Assembly: GCA_947179485.1 (NCBI GenBank)
Contig: OX359249.1
Coordinates: 38,798,250 to 38,862,249, forward strand
Source of the DNA: Allacma fusca
Taxonomy: Eukaryota; Arthropoda; Collembola; Symphypleona; Sminthuridae
DNA length: 64,000 nucleotides
Direction of reading: 5' to 3'
The first letter of the stretch is position 1, and every line of letters starts with the position of its first letter. The position numbers were made by a program, and so were the translations under genes. The notes beneath the pieces were generated by a model. It did not search any database and was not told the origin of the DNA. It saw only the letters and a program-made list of their open reading frames with translations. Positions 30,401 through 39,697 of this stretch are shown one piece after another.

Positions 30401-32446
30401 GTCATATTAAAGTAAGTAATTTTGAGGCGTATGCATACTAATAAATTTAAATAAGTAACTTAAATGATAATAAATTCGTAAAAACCTGTCGAAAAAATCC
30501 TAAACCTTTGAATCAGGTTGAAACGAAAGATTTCCTAGGATTGTTAAATTGTGTAAGTTGTGCTTATTTTTATTCTTCTTTTTTTTTCCACAGGTGTCAT
30601 TTTTAGTAGTGGACGAAATGCACGAAGAGCACCCTGAGCTGTTGAGGGATTATTATTGGGAAGACGTCGTGCCAAAAGACTTACCGTATAATCTGGCTTC
30701 GGAACAGTTTAGAAGAACTGAACCTCAAGGCTCGACGGCTCTCATGAAAATAAAAGCTACTGATTCTGTTTATGCAGATCTGACATCCGTGAAACGCCAC
30801 AACAGTGCTGTTCCAGAAGAAGTCTACGCAGACTATGTAAAATTATTACTATGTCTACAAATTTAATTGCTTTTTTTACAATACAAAAATAATACAAATT
30901 TCAAGGGATAATTCAAATAAATTTGAAATTTATATATATATAGGCCAGTGTGACAGACTCACCCTTAAACAACAAGAACTGGCTTCAACGAACTATTTCG
31001 AGGATGGAGAGCTTCAGATCGACGTCCAGTTCATCCAGTTTGTTCACACGAACCCGATCCCAAATAAAGCAGAATGGGCATTTGCCACATTCATATCAAG
31101 GTGGCGGTACGAGTCATCATCGTCCGTCTTTATACGAGAGACTGCTGAATCGTCGCTCTAGCAAAGAGCAAACTTCAAGATTTTCACCAAAAATTCCACC
31201 TAATAGTAACCCATCGAGAGTTCTAAATGGAGGTGTGACTAAAGACAGTCTTGCACCACATCCACAATTGCGTCCAAGGGTACCCACGCCGGATGTTTCA
31301 AAGGAGAATCAGAACCACACATTGGCTCCACCTTCTCTGGACAAATCCTCATCGGGCAGAAGCTACACCCTTGGCAATAACGTCAATAACAATAGCCTTG
31401 GACCAATCACTTTAGCAGTACCCAATCCTAGCTATCCAGCCAACCCAGAGACAATAAATAATTTGAATTCACCAGGAAATAATTCCAGTAACTTACCAAA
31501 AAGCAGCGCAACTGACACTGCAAACATTCTAAATAGATCCAAATCTCCCTTACCTTACGACGTGGGAGATTCACAGCATATGCTTTCTCCCATTGATGAA
31601 GGAGATGGAAGTCCTTACTCGACCAGTTTGGCGAGCCGTTCTTCCAAGAGCTCGAACTATCCAACGACTACTTCCATCTTCGGGAGGAAACCCTCACCTC
31701 CTCCACCAATAGAAGACTTACCGTTACCACCTATTCCCACGGAGTCGGATAACGACCCCGTCCGAAAAATTAGTGGATTGAAGTATCCAAAAATAGGGGA
31801 AGATGAAGAGTTTGATCATGCCATTGAAGAGCTGGAGAATGCGTTAGGAGCAGATAATGCTGAGGAGCCGTACATGACCATTGCTGAAGTAAATGAATCA
31901 AAGGCTTCTTTAGGATTAATTTCAGACAGACAGCCCCAGCAAATTCCTGACTTGCCTCCACTGGCTCTACCACCACCAAATGAAGTATTTACAAATCCCA
32001 GGACAGAGAGTCCTAACGAGTCTTTTAATATAGTGCCTCAAACTGACACTGGCAAGACTTCCCCAGAAGGGAATGAAAGCCCTGCGACATTGAATGAGGA
32101 TCATTGCGTTTTAACAACTAACCTCCTGCCCACACTCGTAGGGCATCAGAATCTTCAAACTCATGAAGTTCAATCTATGGCCAGTCGGCTCTTACCAATT
32201 CATACTACTAACCTCTCACGTTCAGCTTCCTTTGACAAAAGTACGAATACAGATTTGATACCTGAAAGCAATCTAAATCCTGAAATCATTAAAAATGAGG
32301 TCGTAGCCAAATCGAGTCAAATCAAAGATCCAAATCCTACGACGGTGAATGGCGGAACCGGGATCTACAAGACTGTTGCGGTTGTTGCTGATAAAGCCGA
32401 GACAACTAATGGCGAAGTTGCGAAAGACTGTGAAGTATTTGTTTGA
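6451..32446 (+). CDS. Best1: Bestrophin chloride channel, complete coding region in nine exons
   Basis: Encodes a bestrophin, a pentameric Ca2+-activated anion channel of the plasma membrane. Joined exons: 6451-6521, 16871-16981, 19265-19436, 28215-28344, 29625-29863, 29951-30091, 30304-30411, 30594-30836, 30944-32446. They total 2718 nt, stay in frame through every GT-AG junction and give 905 aa. Seen: N-terminal MTVSYT with A10-N11; first membrane helix about aa 31-51; neck residues I77, F81 and F85 in [13 protein letters not shown]; the family RFP motif at 151-153; helices about 235-260 and 278-296; and the Ca2+ clasp N304-PFG-EDDDD (E308-D312). An in-frame TGA at 6409 and A at -3 support the start at 6451. 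The tail (aa 406-905) is much longer than in human BEST1 (585 aa). The bestrophin call is certain. The Best1 symbol rests on remembered similarity to fly Best1; paralogue number is inference. Confidence 0.96.
11190..11217. repeat. (CT)n microsatellite
   Basis: CT repeats grading into CTTT within bestrophin intron 1. Confidence 0.85.
14738..14760. repeat. (AG)n microsatellite
   Basis: AG repeats preceded by GACAGA variants, within bestrophin intron 1. Confidence 0.9.
16871..16981 (+). CDS. Best1: Bestrophin coding exon 2 (aa 24-61, first membrane helix)
   Basis: Acceptor tttgtttcag and donor AG|gtacgt bound 111 nt. It encodes [14 protein letters not shown] followed by a hydrophobic helix (about aa 37-50) and the acidic MDEEQKR loop, matching the first transmembrane segment of bestrophins. 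Entry and exit are both phase 2. Confidence 0.95.
17144..17161. repeat. Poly-C tract (18 bases)
   Basis: Uninterrupted C run in bestrophin intron 2. Its length is liable to sequencing or assembly error. Confidence 0.9.
18942..18965. repeat. Poly-A tract (24 bases)
   Basis: Uninterrupted A run in bestrophin intron 2. It could be a retroposon tail, but no body or flanking duplication was identified. Confidence 0.9.
19265..19436 (+). CDS. Best1: Bestrophin coding exon 3 (aa 61-118, pore neck)
   Basis: Acceptor atttgcag and donor CAG|gtaact. It encodes the most conserved stretch of the family: I77-P-M-S-F81-V-L-G-F85, the neck that gates the pore (human I76, F80, F84), then KRWWDQY and the LPLPDSLA segment. 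It leaves in phase 0. Confidence 0.97.
20410..20437. repeat. (GA)n microsatellite
   Basis: About 14 GA units within bestrophin intron 3. Confidence 0.92.
24457..24490. repeat. (CT)n microsatellite
   Basis: About 17 uninterrupted CT units within bestrophin intron 3. Confidence 0.92.
28215..28344 (+). CDS. Best1: Bestrophin coding exon 4 (aa 119-162, RFP motif)
   Basis: Acceptor gtttactag and donor ACAG|gtacga. It encodes [14 protein letters not shown] and then [15 protein letters not shown], with the Arg-Phe-Pro signature at aa 151-153. It ends one base into codon 162 (phase 1). The same frame stays open past the donor for about 54 more codons; see findings. Confidence 0.96.
28345..29624 (+). 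other. Bestrophin intron 4 (1.3 kb)
   Basis: Begins gtacga and ends gttttcag. The first 200 bp is noticeably less AT-rich than the rest and stays open in the exon 4 frame until a TGA near 28506. The middle holds a hairpin (28786-28806), an ACATATGTACAT motif (28744) and an 18-bp perfect palindrome (28901-28918). Confidence 0.85.
29625..29863 (+). CDS. Best1: Bestrophin coding exon 5 (aa 162-241)
   Basis: Acceptor gttttcag and donor CAG|gtaatt. It encodes [13 protein letters not shown], the [11 protein letters not shown] stretch, [12 protein letters not shown] (cytosolic aperture region; H208 aligns with human I205) and [12 protein letters not shown], which starts the third membrane helix (Y230 = human Y227, P236 = human P233). 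It leaves in phase 0. Confidence 0.97.
29951..30091 (+). CDS. Best1: Bestrophin coding exon 6 (aa 242-288)
   Basis: Lies after an 87-bp intron, with acceptor aaacctag and donor CAG|gtatgt. It encodes the rest of the third helix ([19 protein letters not shown]) and then the loop [18 protein letters not shown], which is about five residues longer than in human BEST1. It ends with the start of the fourth helix (YFPIFLSLQ). Confidence 0.97.
30304..30411 (+). CDS. Best1: Bestrophin coding exon 7 (aa 289-324, Ca2+ clasp)
   Basis: Exactly 36 codons, with acceptor tttacag and donor AAA|gtaagt. It encodes [19 protein letters not shown] followed by [10 protein letters not shown]. The acidic cluster E308-D312 and N304 are the Ca2+ clasp of the family (human N296, E300-D304). 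The human clasp residue Q293 is Thr301 here. Confidence 0.98.
30594..30836 (+). CDS. Best1: Bestrophin coding exon 8 (aa 325-405)
   Basis: Pyrimidine-rich acceptor ending tttccacag and donor TAT|gtaaaa bound 81 codons. It encodes [17 protein letters not shown], the [13 protein letters not shown] segment and [11 protein letters not shown] (aa 362-372). In vertebrate bestrophins this last stretch wraps the cytosolic domain and controls inactivation. Sequence conservation falls away after about aa 375. Confidence 0.95.
30944..32446 (+). CDS. Best1: Bestrophin coding exon 9 (aa 406-905, long cytosolic tail, stop codon)
   Basis: Acceptor tatatatatag, in frame with exon 8; stop TGA at 32444-32446. 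It encodes 500 residues of low-complexity, Ser/Pro/Asn-rich, probably disordered sequence with no domain I recognise. Visible elements: basic Ser-rich start (aa 425-440), RRSS (475-478), a proline cluster [16 protein letters not shown] (655-670), an acidic patch (about 690-713), the RSASF phosphosite-like motif (831-835) and the C-terminus EVFV. The tail is probably a regulatory or scaffold-binding region; this is inference. Confidence 0.93.
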   Translation, partial: ASVTDSPLNNKNWLQRTISRMESFRSTSSSSSLFTRTRSQIKQNGHLPHSYQGGGTSHHRPSLYERLLNRRSSKEQTSRFSPKIPPNSNPSRVLNGGVTKDSLAPHPQLRPRVPTPDVSKENQNHTLAPPSLDKSSSGRSYTLGNNVNNNSLGPITLAVPNPSYPANPETINNLNSPGNNSSNLPKSSATDTANILNRSKSPLPYDVGDSQHMLSPIDEGDGSPYSTSLASRSSKSSNYPTTTSIFGRKPSPPPPIEDLPLPPIPTESDNDPVRKISGLKYPKIGEDEEFDHAIEELENALGADNAEEPYMTIAEVNESKASLGLISDRQPQQIPDLPPLALPPPNEVFTNPRTESPNESFNIVPQTDTGKTSPEGNESPATLNEDHCVLTTNLLPTLVGHQNLQTHEVQSMASRLLPIHTTNLSRSASFDKSTNTDLIPESNLNPEIIKNEVVAKSSQIKDPNPTTVNGGTGIYKTVAVVADKAETTNGEVAKDCEVFV

Positions 32447-33030
32447 GTTATTGTATTATATTTTTACTGTTTATTGTTACAACGTTTCCATTGCTTTTAC
32501 GTTTGTAAAGTTAGCAAGGGTTTGAAGAATGATTTTGTCAATCATGTATTGCTTCATATTGTCAACAGTACCTACGATTTTTTTTTTATATTTGCTCACT
32601 CTTTCTCTTCACGATAGGTTTGGGAACGATTTTCTCTAATTATGATGCATGTGTGCACAGATGTCCATGCTATTCACAGGTTTTTCGGATTGAGCCCTGT
32701 GAAATCCTGGCATGTTTGGCTTGCTTGTATGACGATAATGGTGTGACAGTGGCATTTTATAAAATTTCAACAGTTTTCCTGTTGAGCTGAAAAAGTGGTG
32801 ACTGATGATATCCAGCTCCTACTTTTTTTTCTTCCTGGTAGTAATGTAGATGGGAATAAACAAGGCCAAATGTCTGAGTTAATATTTTAGTTAAGTGGTA
32901 ATGAAATAAATTAGTTAATGAACAACCTGCAGGTTAATGGTTGTTATTTATGCATTGTAAATTTTATATTCATACGTTGATACATAGCTCGAATTTTTGT
33001 AACCCGAATCGTTCACGCTGATTCAAGTAG

Positions 33031-33042
33031 AATAAAAATAAA
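33031..33042 (+). terminator. Candidate polyadenylation signal (two overlapping AATAAA)
   Basis: Two back-to-back AATAAA hexamers lie about 585 nt after the bestrophin stop, followed by tctggttaggtg, a GT-rich downstream element. Confidence 0.4.
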
Positions 33043-33477
33043 TCTGGTTAGGTGAATAAGGCTTCTAAAATGTAGACCGTTTTAGAAACAGTACAGGATT
33101 TTTGGAATGACAATATAGTAAATCGAAAGGATTTTATAGTTAAAATGAAAGAATTTTGCAGGCAATACCAAAATAACGCATATTTCCAACCATCATACAG
33201 ACATGTGTTCCCTTTTACTCTATGTTTGAATTAATCTGTGATTAAACTAATAACGAATTAATGAATTAAACTTGTAATGTTAACATTAGAATTTATTGTA
33301 ACTGTAATAATTATTAGTTTATTTACCTATAAATGCTAGCAAAATCTAAAGTAACTGTACAGGACGTACCCCGTACAATACAGCAATAATATTGTTTTTG
33401 TAGTAACAACAAATATTTAGCTCTCCTCAAGTAATACCATTTTATGTTGGGAGTAGTAAATTGTAAAATCTTGTATA

Positions 33478-33483
33478 AATAAA
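33478..33483 (+). terminator. Candidate distal polyadenylation signal
   Basis: AATAAA about 1.03 kb after the bestrophin stop, followed within 40 nt by a TG-rich stretch. It is an alternative or additional site to the pair at 33031. Confidence 0.35.
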
Positions 33484-36355
33484 ATTAAGCTTGCTCAATG
33501 TGAGTGTACATGTAAGTTAACGAAAACTGTTAAATGGTGATTTCGGAAGACTAAATAAATTATTGCTCTGGAGCAACACTTAGCACCAGTAGGCTAATCA
33601 TTGTCATTAATGCGCGTCGTGCGTGCATCTATTGTGATTTATAATTTATCCTTGTAATATTGACTTGCCATAGTTGTATCAAATTTCTTCCGTTGTGTTT
33701 CGGTTCACATGTAGGCTACAGTCAAATCTATCTAGAGCTCCGATACTCTCATATAAGTGTTATACTTGAAAACGTAGTTTTATTCCTCTGTGACTACTGT
33801 TCATGGAACATATTGGAGCCGACGGGTTCTATTTAGGTACCTGGTCTTCGTCCTCCGTCTCCTCTTTACTATCAATGAATTCAATTTGTCAGCAGTTGGT
33901 GAGTGCTGAAACTCATGTCATTATGGGAATACGACCCTATACTAATCACTAGCGACCCTCTGAGATTTTGCAAGAATCATTAATTTAAAGGCATCCGATA
34001 AAATTGCACAGCATCAAGTTCCACTGTGTCTTGTTGAATTTAAATCCTTCCTAAATAATTCCTTGTGCATAATATGTATTTATAAAATTATTGAAGTAGA
34101 GATTTGGAGGTGAGACTTCGGCTGCAGCAAAGGAGTCATCCGTTATGATTTCTGATATAATGAACCTTCTGAAACTTGATGCCAGTAGCTCCTATGTTTG
34201 TGAGACCTATGTTTGTAGTTTAGCTCAATATGCACAACCAGATTACCGAAACTTAAATAAATTACAGAAATCGGGTGCAGTCAAACTATCAAAATTTCCT
34301 TTTTATTCTTCAACAGTAGCTATATGGTAGTACTCGCTTCAGACCTGGTCCATAGTCAACAAGCGAGAGTAACTTCCTTACGTGATTATTTAGGGTAGGT
34401 ATCTAAGCATAAATATTAGATTATTTATATACTATAGAATTTATCAGAATAAAGGAGGTAAAGAAAAATCTGTAAGGCCTGTGGTGAATCGGAGTATAAA
34501 CCCCACTTTTTTAAAATTATTATTTACTATGTATTGTATTTGTAATTTCGGCCTAACGTGCTAAATACCAACCCTGGCTTGATTTCTGAAAGGGTAGTCC
34601 ATATACTAACCGACACGGATAAGAGTAATGTTTAGAAAATGTGGATGCCAATCTGAAAGGATTTTATTCCAAATGGTATCTGGAGAAAATTTAAGCGATC
34701 AAATACAGACGCAGTGTGGATTTGCGTTTTAACCCAGAGGAAAAGTTTATGTTAAATTCGGACTCGTAATTTCATTGACGTTGTTGGGAAAACTTAATCC
34801 TTAACAGTGATGGTGAAAGCTCTCCGCTGCTCCGAGTAAAACGTTTTTATTTTTTGCCAATCTCATATATTTTAGTGTCTTTCAATTAGTCAAGTTTAAA
34901 ACATTAAGTTCGTGATCTTTCAAAATGACATATAAATGTATTTTTATTGTTCTACGATTCTGTACAGGTTGAGTATCTTGCGAATTTAATATTGTTTAGT
35001 GTTCAATATTCAAAATTAGACGTAAGAAATAATTATTATTATCAGTTTTCCGCAACAAATACTAAAAGTAGGTACGGTACATAAAATTATATTTTATTTA
35101 CCATGGTATAATTCACGTGTTCCAAAAATTTGTACATTAAAGCAAGTTAACTATCAATAATTACTATCTTATATTTTCTTGGAAAATTACAGAAAATTCA
35201 ATGTAATGACTGGAATGTAAAATGTTGAACATCTATATCTACATACAGCCCTGTCAAAGTGACTTTTTACCAAGAAATATCTGTACATTCAAAGACTAAA
35301 ACCAAAACTGCCGATATCCATTTTGCAAAATTTTACAGGAGAAAAGAAAACATTAATGCAGAACGGTTGAGAATCACAAGCTGGAAATAAGCTCATATTA
35401 AAGACTCCTTCTGATTTCCTTTAATTTTCACCATAAGTATGTCTCCTTGATTGACCCTTGCTATGAGATATTCTATTACGAAATACAATAAATACTGGTT
35501 GTTTTGGTTCTATAATCTTCATATATATTTCAGCGTAAATATTTGTTTCTTCAAAGACAGTAAATGTTTGTCAAGATTTACTTTGAATTATTGATCGAGC
35601 ATTATAAAGCTCCAGTTCCGGATACGTTTACGAATAAGTTTAAAAGACCTCGCTCCAACTAGCGTTAACCTGCTTTGTAAACAATGTTTGATCAAGAAAA
35701 ACTGCTGGAAAGCAGGATCAAATCAAAACAATGATTTTCATAAATGAAGAAATACCATCCCATCGCTTTGACAAATACTACAATGAATGCTTTACATAAA
35801 TACTGGGAAATGCCTGAGCACATGGGATGAAGTAAAAAATCTCCTAGAAACCCCAGCAGGCTTTATTTTAGAAGGCTCTAAATACTTTAAATACTCTAAA
35901 TGCAGCAGGATAAAACTCAGTAAACGAAACACAAGCAGGACTTTGTGCACTGTTCATATAATTTCATTAACAGATTTTCCCGTTCTATGGAATATGACCT
36001 ACATATGTACTTAAAAAAGAAGTAAGAAATAGGTTTGAGTGGAAAAATTATGCACATTCAGAAAATCTATTCCAGGGCAGATACAAAAACTGCGTCTAGA
36101 AAATGGAATGACATATTCAATGCCAATCAAAAACTCCAAGGGTGTTTATTTTTAGTTCTACTCTGATTTTCCACATGCATTTTTAGTATTTGGTCTCTTG
36201 TTCTTACAAGGAGTGTTTCTCAGCTGTCCCAGAGATATCTTTCTGAAACTTCGCTTAATTAGTACTTACATACATGTAGTTGGCACATTTCATTGGATGT
36301 TTATTTTTTGAATGGGTCAAAACGTTGCATTCCTACCTGTGCAACTCTTCTTCCC

Positions 36356-36487
36356 GAGTAGGAATTGGTCAAAGCGTTTACAGTGTGCTCAATAGGAATT
36401 GGTAAAAAAATTATCATTATGCTGTATAGGAAATGGTACGAAAACTGTCACTGTTGAATCGGATTTGAACGAAAAGCTAACAATGTG
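36356..36487. repeat. Degenerate 33-bp tandem repeat, about four units
   Basis: Units at 36356-36387, 36388-36421, 36422-36455 and 36456-36487 share a core like TAGGAATTGGTAAAAA followed by a CAGTGTG/CATTATG-type end. Units are 32-34 bp. The minus strand is open across the array, so a decayed 11-residue protein repeat is possible. Confidence 0.6.
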
Positions 36488-38691
36488 AGGGCAGAAGACT
36501 ATTTTTTTCGGTTGAATTGGTGTCGTCATGTCATTGACGTTTAACGAGGTCAAGTGGTGACCAAATGGTTTAAATCGAAACAAATTCTGGAGCACTGGCA
36601 CTGATAATTTATTAATTAAATTTTTTATTTTTAGATATATCTATGAGAAACATTGTACCACCTTTTGTGGATAAATCTGGCTTGACTCTTTTGCAGCCTG
36701 TTTCTAAACAAATTCAACGGAATGGTGCATTGTCCTGCTGGTTTGAAACCCCTTATATGCTAAAAACAAGCGTCAAATTATATTTTATCTAAAATTTAAA
36801 AATTTAAGTAAAAATTCAAAACCTTCCAAAATTTCAGTTTATTCCAGGGGAGGTTATTTTCGAAAAACTGACGATCATAACTTCAATCATAGCTCTTAAC
36901 TTATGATAGTTGGTATTCTCCAAAAATTATGTAAACCGTGAGTTTTCAAAAACTGTAACTTAATAACAATATAAAAGCAGGCGTAAGTCCTTATGGTCAA
37001 TATTTGGGATGATTTTTATTAAGCTAGCACATGTTAATTATTGGACAAGTTTCTATACAGTACATCATCAATTTCGGACAAAATCCACCTAACCCAACGT
37101 TAGTTGTTGCACAAGCTGTCCCTTAAACAACGTCATCTTTCGATAATGAAAAAGGAACTAAAATTTTGGGGAAAAATAGAGAAAAATTCAGCACTTAAAA
37201 TATCATTTTTTAATAAAAAAACTGACTTTCCTTCAACCTGTTCATTGCTCCCATAAATATTCACCTACAGTTTATGGGAACTTTAGAAATTATGAAAGGA
37301 GCCAACTTCGGGAATGGACAGTTTTATCGCCGCTTACTTACTATTGCAACAACGTACTAGAGCGCTATAAATTGAGTTTGCTAGCTAATTTTAGATTTCA
37401 ACAAAAAACGGGCAAGTTCCGTGCGTAGATCATATTGGAAGTTATTAGATAAGTTTCTCCCGAAATCAATATCTGTGATATTAATGCAATTATTTTATTA
37501 TAATATTCGACATAATACAATCGTTTTTAATGAAGTTATTTTCTTGCCATTTGCAATATTTAGTTAAGTTGTATCTTTACTTCAAAACAATGGTTCAAAC
37601 TTTTTCACATCTGTTTAAAATTTTCAGCATAGCTGTTTCAAGGGTTGTTTATTTTGAAGCCATGTATGTACATTTCCTTTGATGAGCACAACACAAAAGT
37701 TTGCTAATTTTATAAGTAATTATTAATTTACGTAACTAAAATTATACTGAATTATTAATTTTCCCAAAATAATCCTGTTGACAGGTCTGAAAACCCAATA
37801 AATATTCCATTATAACAAATAACCCTTAATGTATTACTACTCTTATTAATTAATTCTTTCCTGTATGAGTACTTTCATATTTTCATAAATTAAAATTTTT
37901 ATACTTGTTCCTTTATACACACACTCTCTCTCTCTCTCTCGATAAGAAAACCAAAATTTGACTCTTAAAATAAGATGCTAGAGTAGAGAGAAAAGTAAAG
38001 ATTGTGTTTAATGGGAATAACTTCACATGTTTTTACCCCTACAGAGAAAATGCCCTTAAAAGGAGACTCTTACGGTAGGAATTCACTGTATGTAATTAAT
38101 TACATATGCCAATACAATCTGTTGCTTCTGGAAAATTGAAGGGTACAAAGCGATGGTTACTGTTGTCATGCGTGAGTACAGAGTACGGCGCATGGACGCT
38201 TTAAAAGTGTCCCAAATCATTAAGTGTCCTTTCACTTTTTGCTCTCAACGTTAATGTGACCTCTACCTTGGAAGTCTTAGTTAAGGTTTACATGCGGAGC
38301 CAGTATGTACCTGACCATCGGTCCAATTAAAGACTACGTGTTTCAGTGTTATGTTCAAAACGTTTAGTTGACCCTACCAAAGCAATGGAACGGCTATAGG
38401 AACGGAACTCCTCGGACGCTCTTCTATCCGAAGTTACCAAGCAGCTAAGCTTGATTCGTTTCTATTAAATTTTCTTGAAGACATTTAAGTACAGTGGGGT
38501 TTTGAGGCTGTTATTGTATTTTTCCAAGTCTTTTATTATAAATTAACAATATAAAATATAGACTTACCTGGATAATAAAATTTGGTTTCCGTTTCCCGTT
38601 CAACTTGAGTTGCTGTAACTTTGAATATCCTCACAGATGAAATTCACTGGGATCAGAGTCTCAGAGAACAGAAAGAATTTTTAGGGACATC

Positions 38692-38787
38692 TACGATATC
38701 CGTCCCCAGTTTTTTCACAATCCATTCTAAGACATCCGTCCCCACTTTTTATTAATCCATGCTACGATATTCATCCTCCATCCCCAA
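38692..38787. repeat. Short imperfect tandem repeat (about 36-bp unit)
   Basis: TACGATATCCGTCCCCAGTT, ACATCCGTCCCCACTT and TACGATATTCATCC-CATCCCC recur in order, separated by AATCCATTCTA / AATCCATGCTA. There are two good copies and a diverged third. Confidence 0.5.
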
Positions 38788-39689
38788 CTATAAAGGACAA
38801 ACTTAAGGGTCAAGGGAAAGGTTGGCCCGTTGGGGGAGGGGTGAAGGATCAGGAGAATGAAGACAAAACTCATTCATTATACGTCCCCAATGGTTAGCAA
38901 AATACGGAATCGAACAATTTTGGAAATATCTTTTTATTTGGTCCAGAGGGCGAAATGATTCGTAAATTTAATAAATTGTTATACTATATTTTTTAAAAAT
39001 AATTTAACATATTTAAAACTTTGTCTGCAATAGTTTAAAGATTGTTCGAGTTTGCCAGTAAAACCTATAGTGTATAGAAAATAAGGTCGTGCAGAGATTC
39101 TTTTGAGTCAACACTGTGTTGAACATTTCTCGCCTAAGTTCTGATGCAGCACTGTTTTACTTTTCGGTGCTGGAACGGACTATATGTAATACCAGTTTGA
39201 TATTTTGTGGTTCGTTCAGCCAATTATAGCTCTCGTTTCATGCCTCATGGGGGTTTACGATTCGTAAGTCCAATCGGAGATGCAATGTTTATGCGATCCC
39301 CTTCGAGAATGCGAAAATTTTAAAATCGTAGGGCGATCGTCCAACCTTGTCGTAACTGCTTTTGAAACCGAAAATTACGATGATCAAATTTTGTTCAAGA
39401 AAAACCCATTCCCCCCCCCCCCAGATCAGTAAGTTACACTGATTGTGAATTTTAATATTCATTTGTGAAACAAAGGCGAGAATTTCTGCAGTACGGGCAT
39501 TGGCATATTCGCAGCCGTTTTTCCACATCTTGACCTTTTACATATTCATAATTCAGCTCCAGTCGACAGAACTGCACAGATAGTAATAATAGTACGTAGT
39601 ACGCGTGACTACATGGGATGACACAATTTTTGAGCACACTTTGGCTTCCAAAATACTGTTACTTTAGGGTTAATTTCAAAATAATGTGA

Positions 39690-39697
39690 CTTCGGAA
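39690..39697. repeat. Target-site duplication, left copy
   Basis: CTTCGGAA, identical to the copy immediately after the right end of the hAT-type element at 40527-40534. Confidence 0.88.

Larger units (their letters stand above)
32447..33500 (+). other. Bestrophin 3' UTR (extent uncertain)
   Basis: Follows the TGA stop and is AT-rich without coding potential. AATAAA hexamers occur at 32855, 33031, 33037 and 33478. The pair at 33031/33037 is followed by a GT-rich stretch (tctggttaggtg), and the one at 33478 by tgtgagtgtacatgt. The true cleavage site cannot be chosen from sequence alone. Confidence 0.5.
33501..39689. other. Intergenic, repeat-bearing DNA
   Basis: No gene is recognised. It contains a degenerate 33-bp tandem repeat (36356-36487), a CT run (37923-37940), an 18-bp palindrome (38089-38106), a short tandem repeat (38692-38787) and a C12 tract (39411-39422). 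The stretch from about 38100 to 39600 has more CpG than its surroundings and may be old transposon debris, but I cannot name a family. Confidence 0.5.

Noticed and set aside
38370-38460. Stretch TCCGAAGTTACCAAGCAGC recalls part of 5S rRNA
   Set aside because: The similarity covers only about 20 bases. The conserved 5S internal promoter and 3' half are missing and the spacing does not fit.
38140-38500. Possible decayed transposase (peptide like MREYRVRRMDALKVSQIIK)
   Set aside because: Stops interrupt every continuation, no catalytic motif is visible, and the resemblance to a transposase helix-turn-helix is too short to support.
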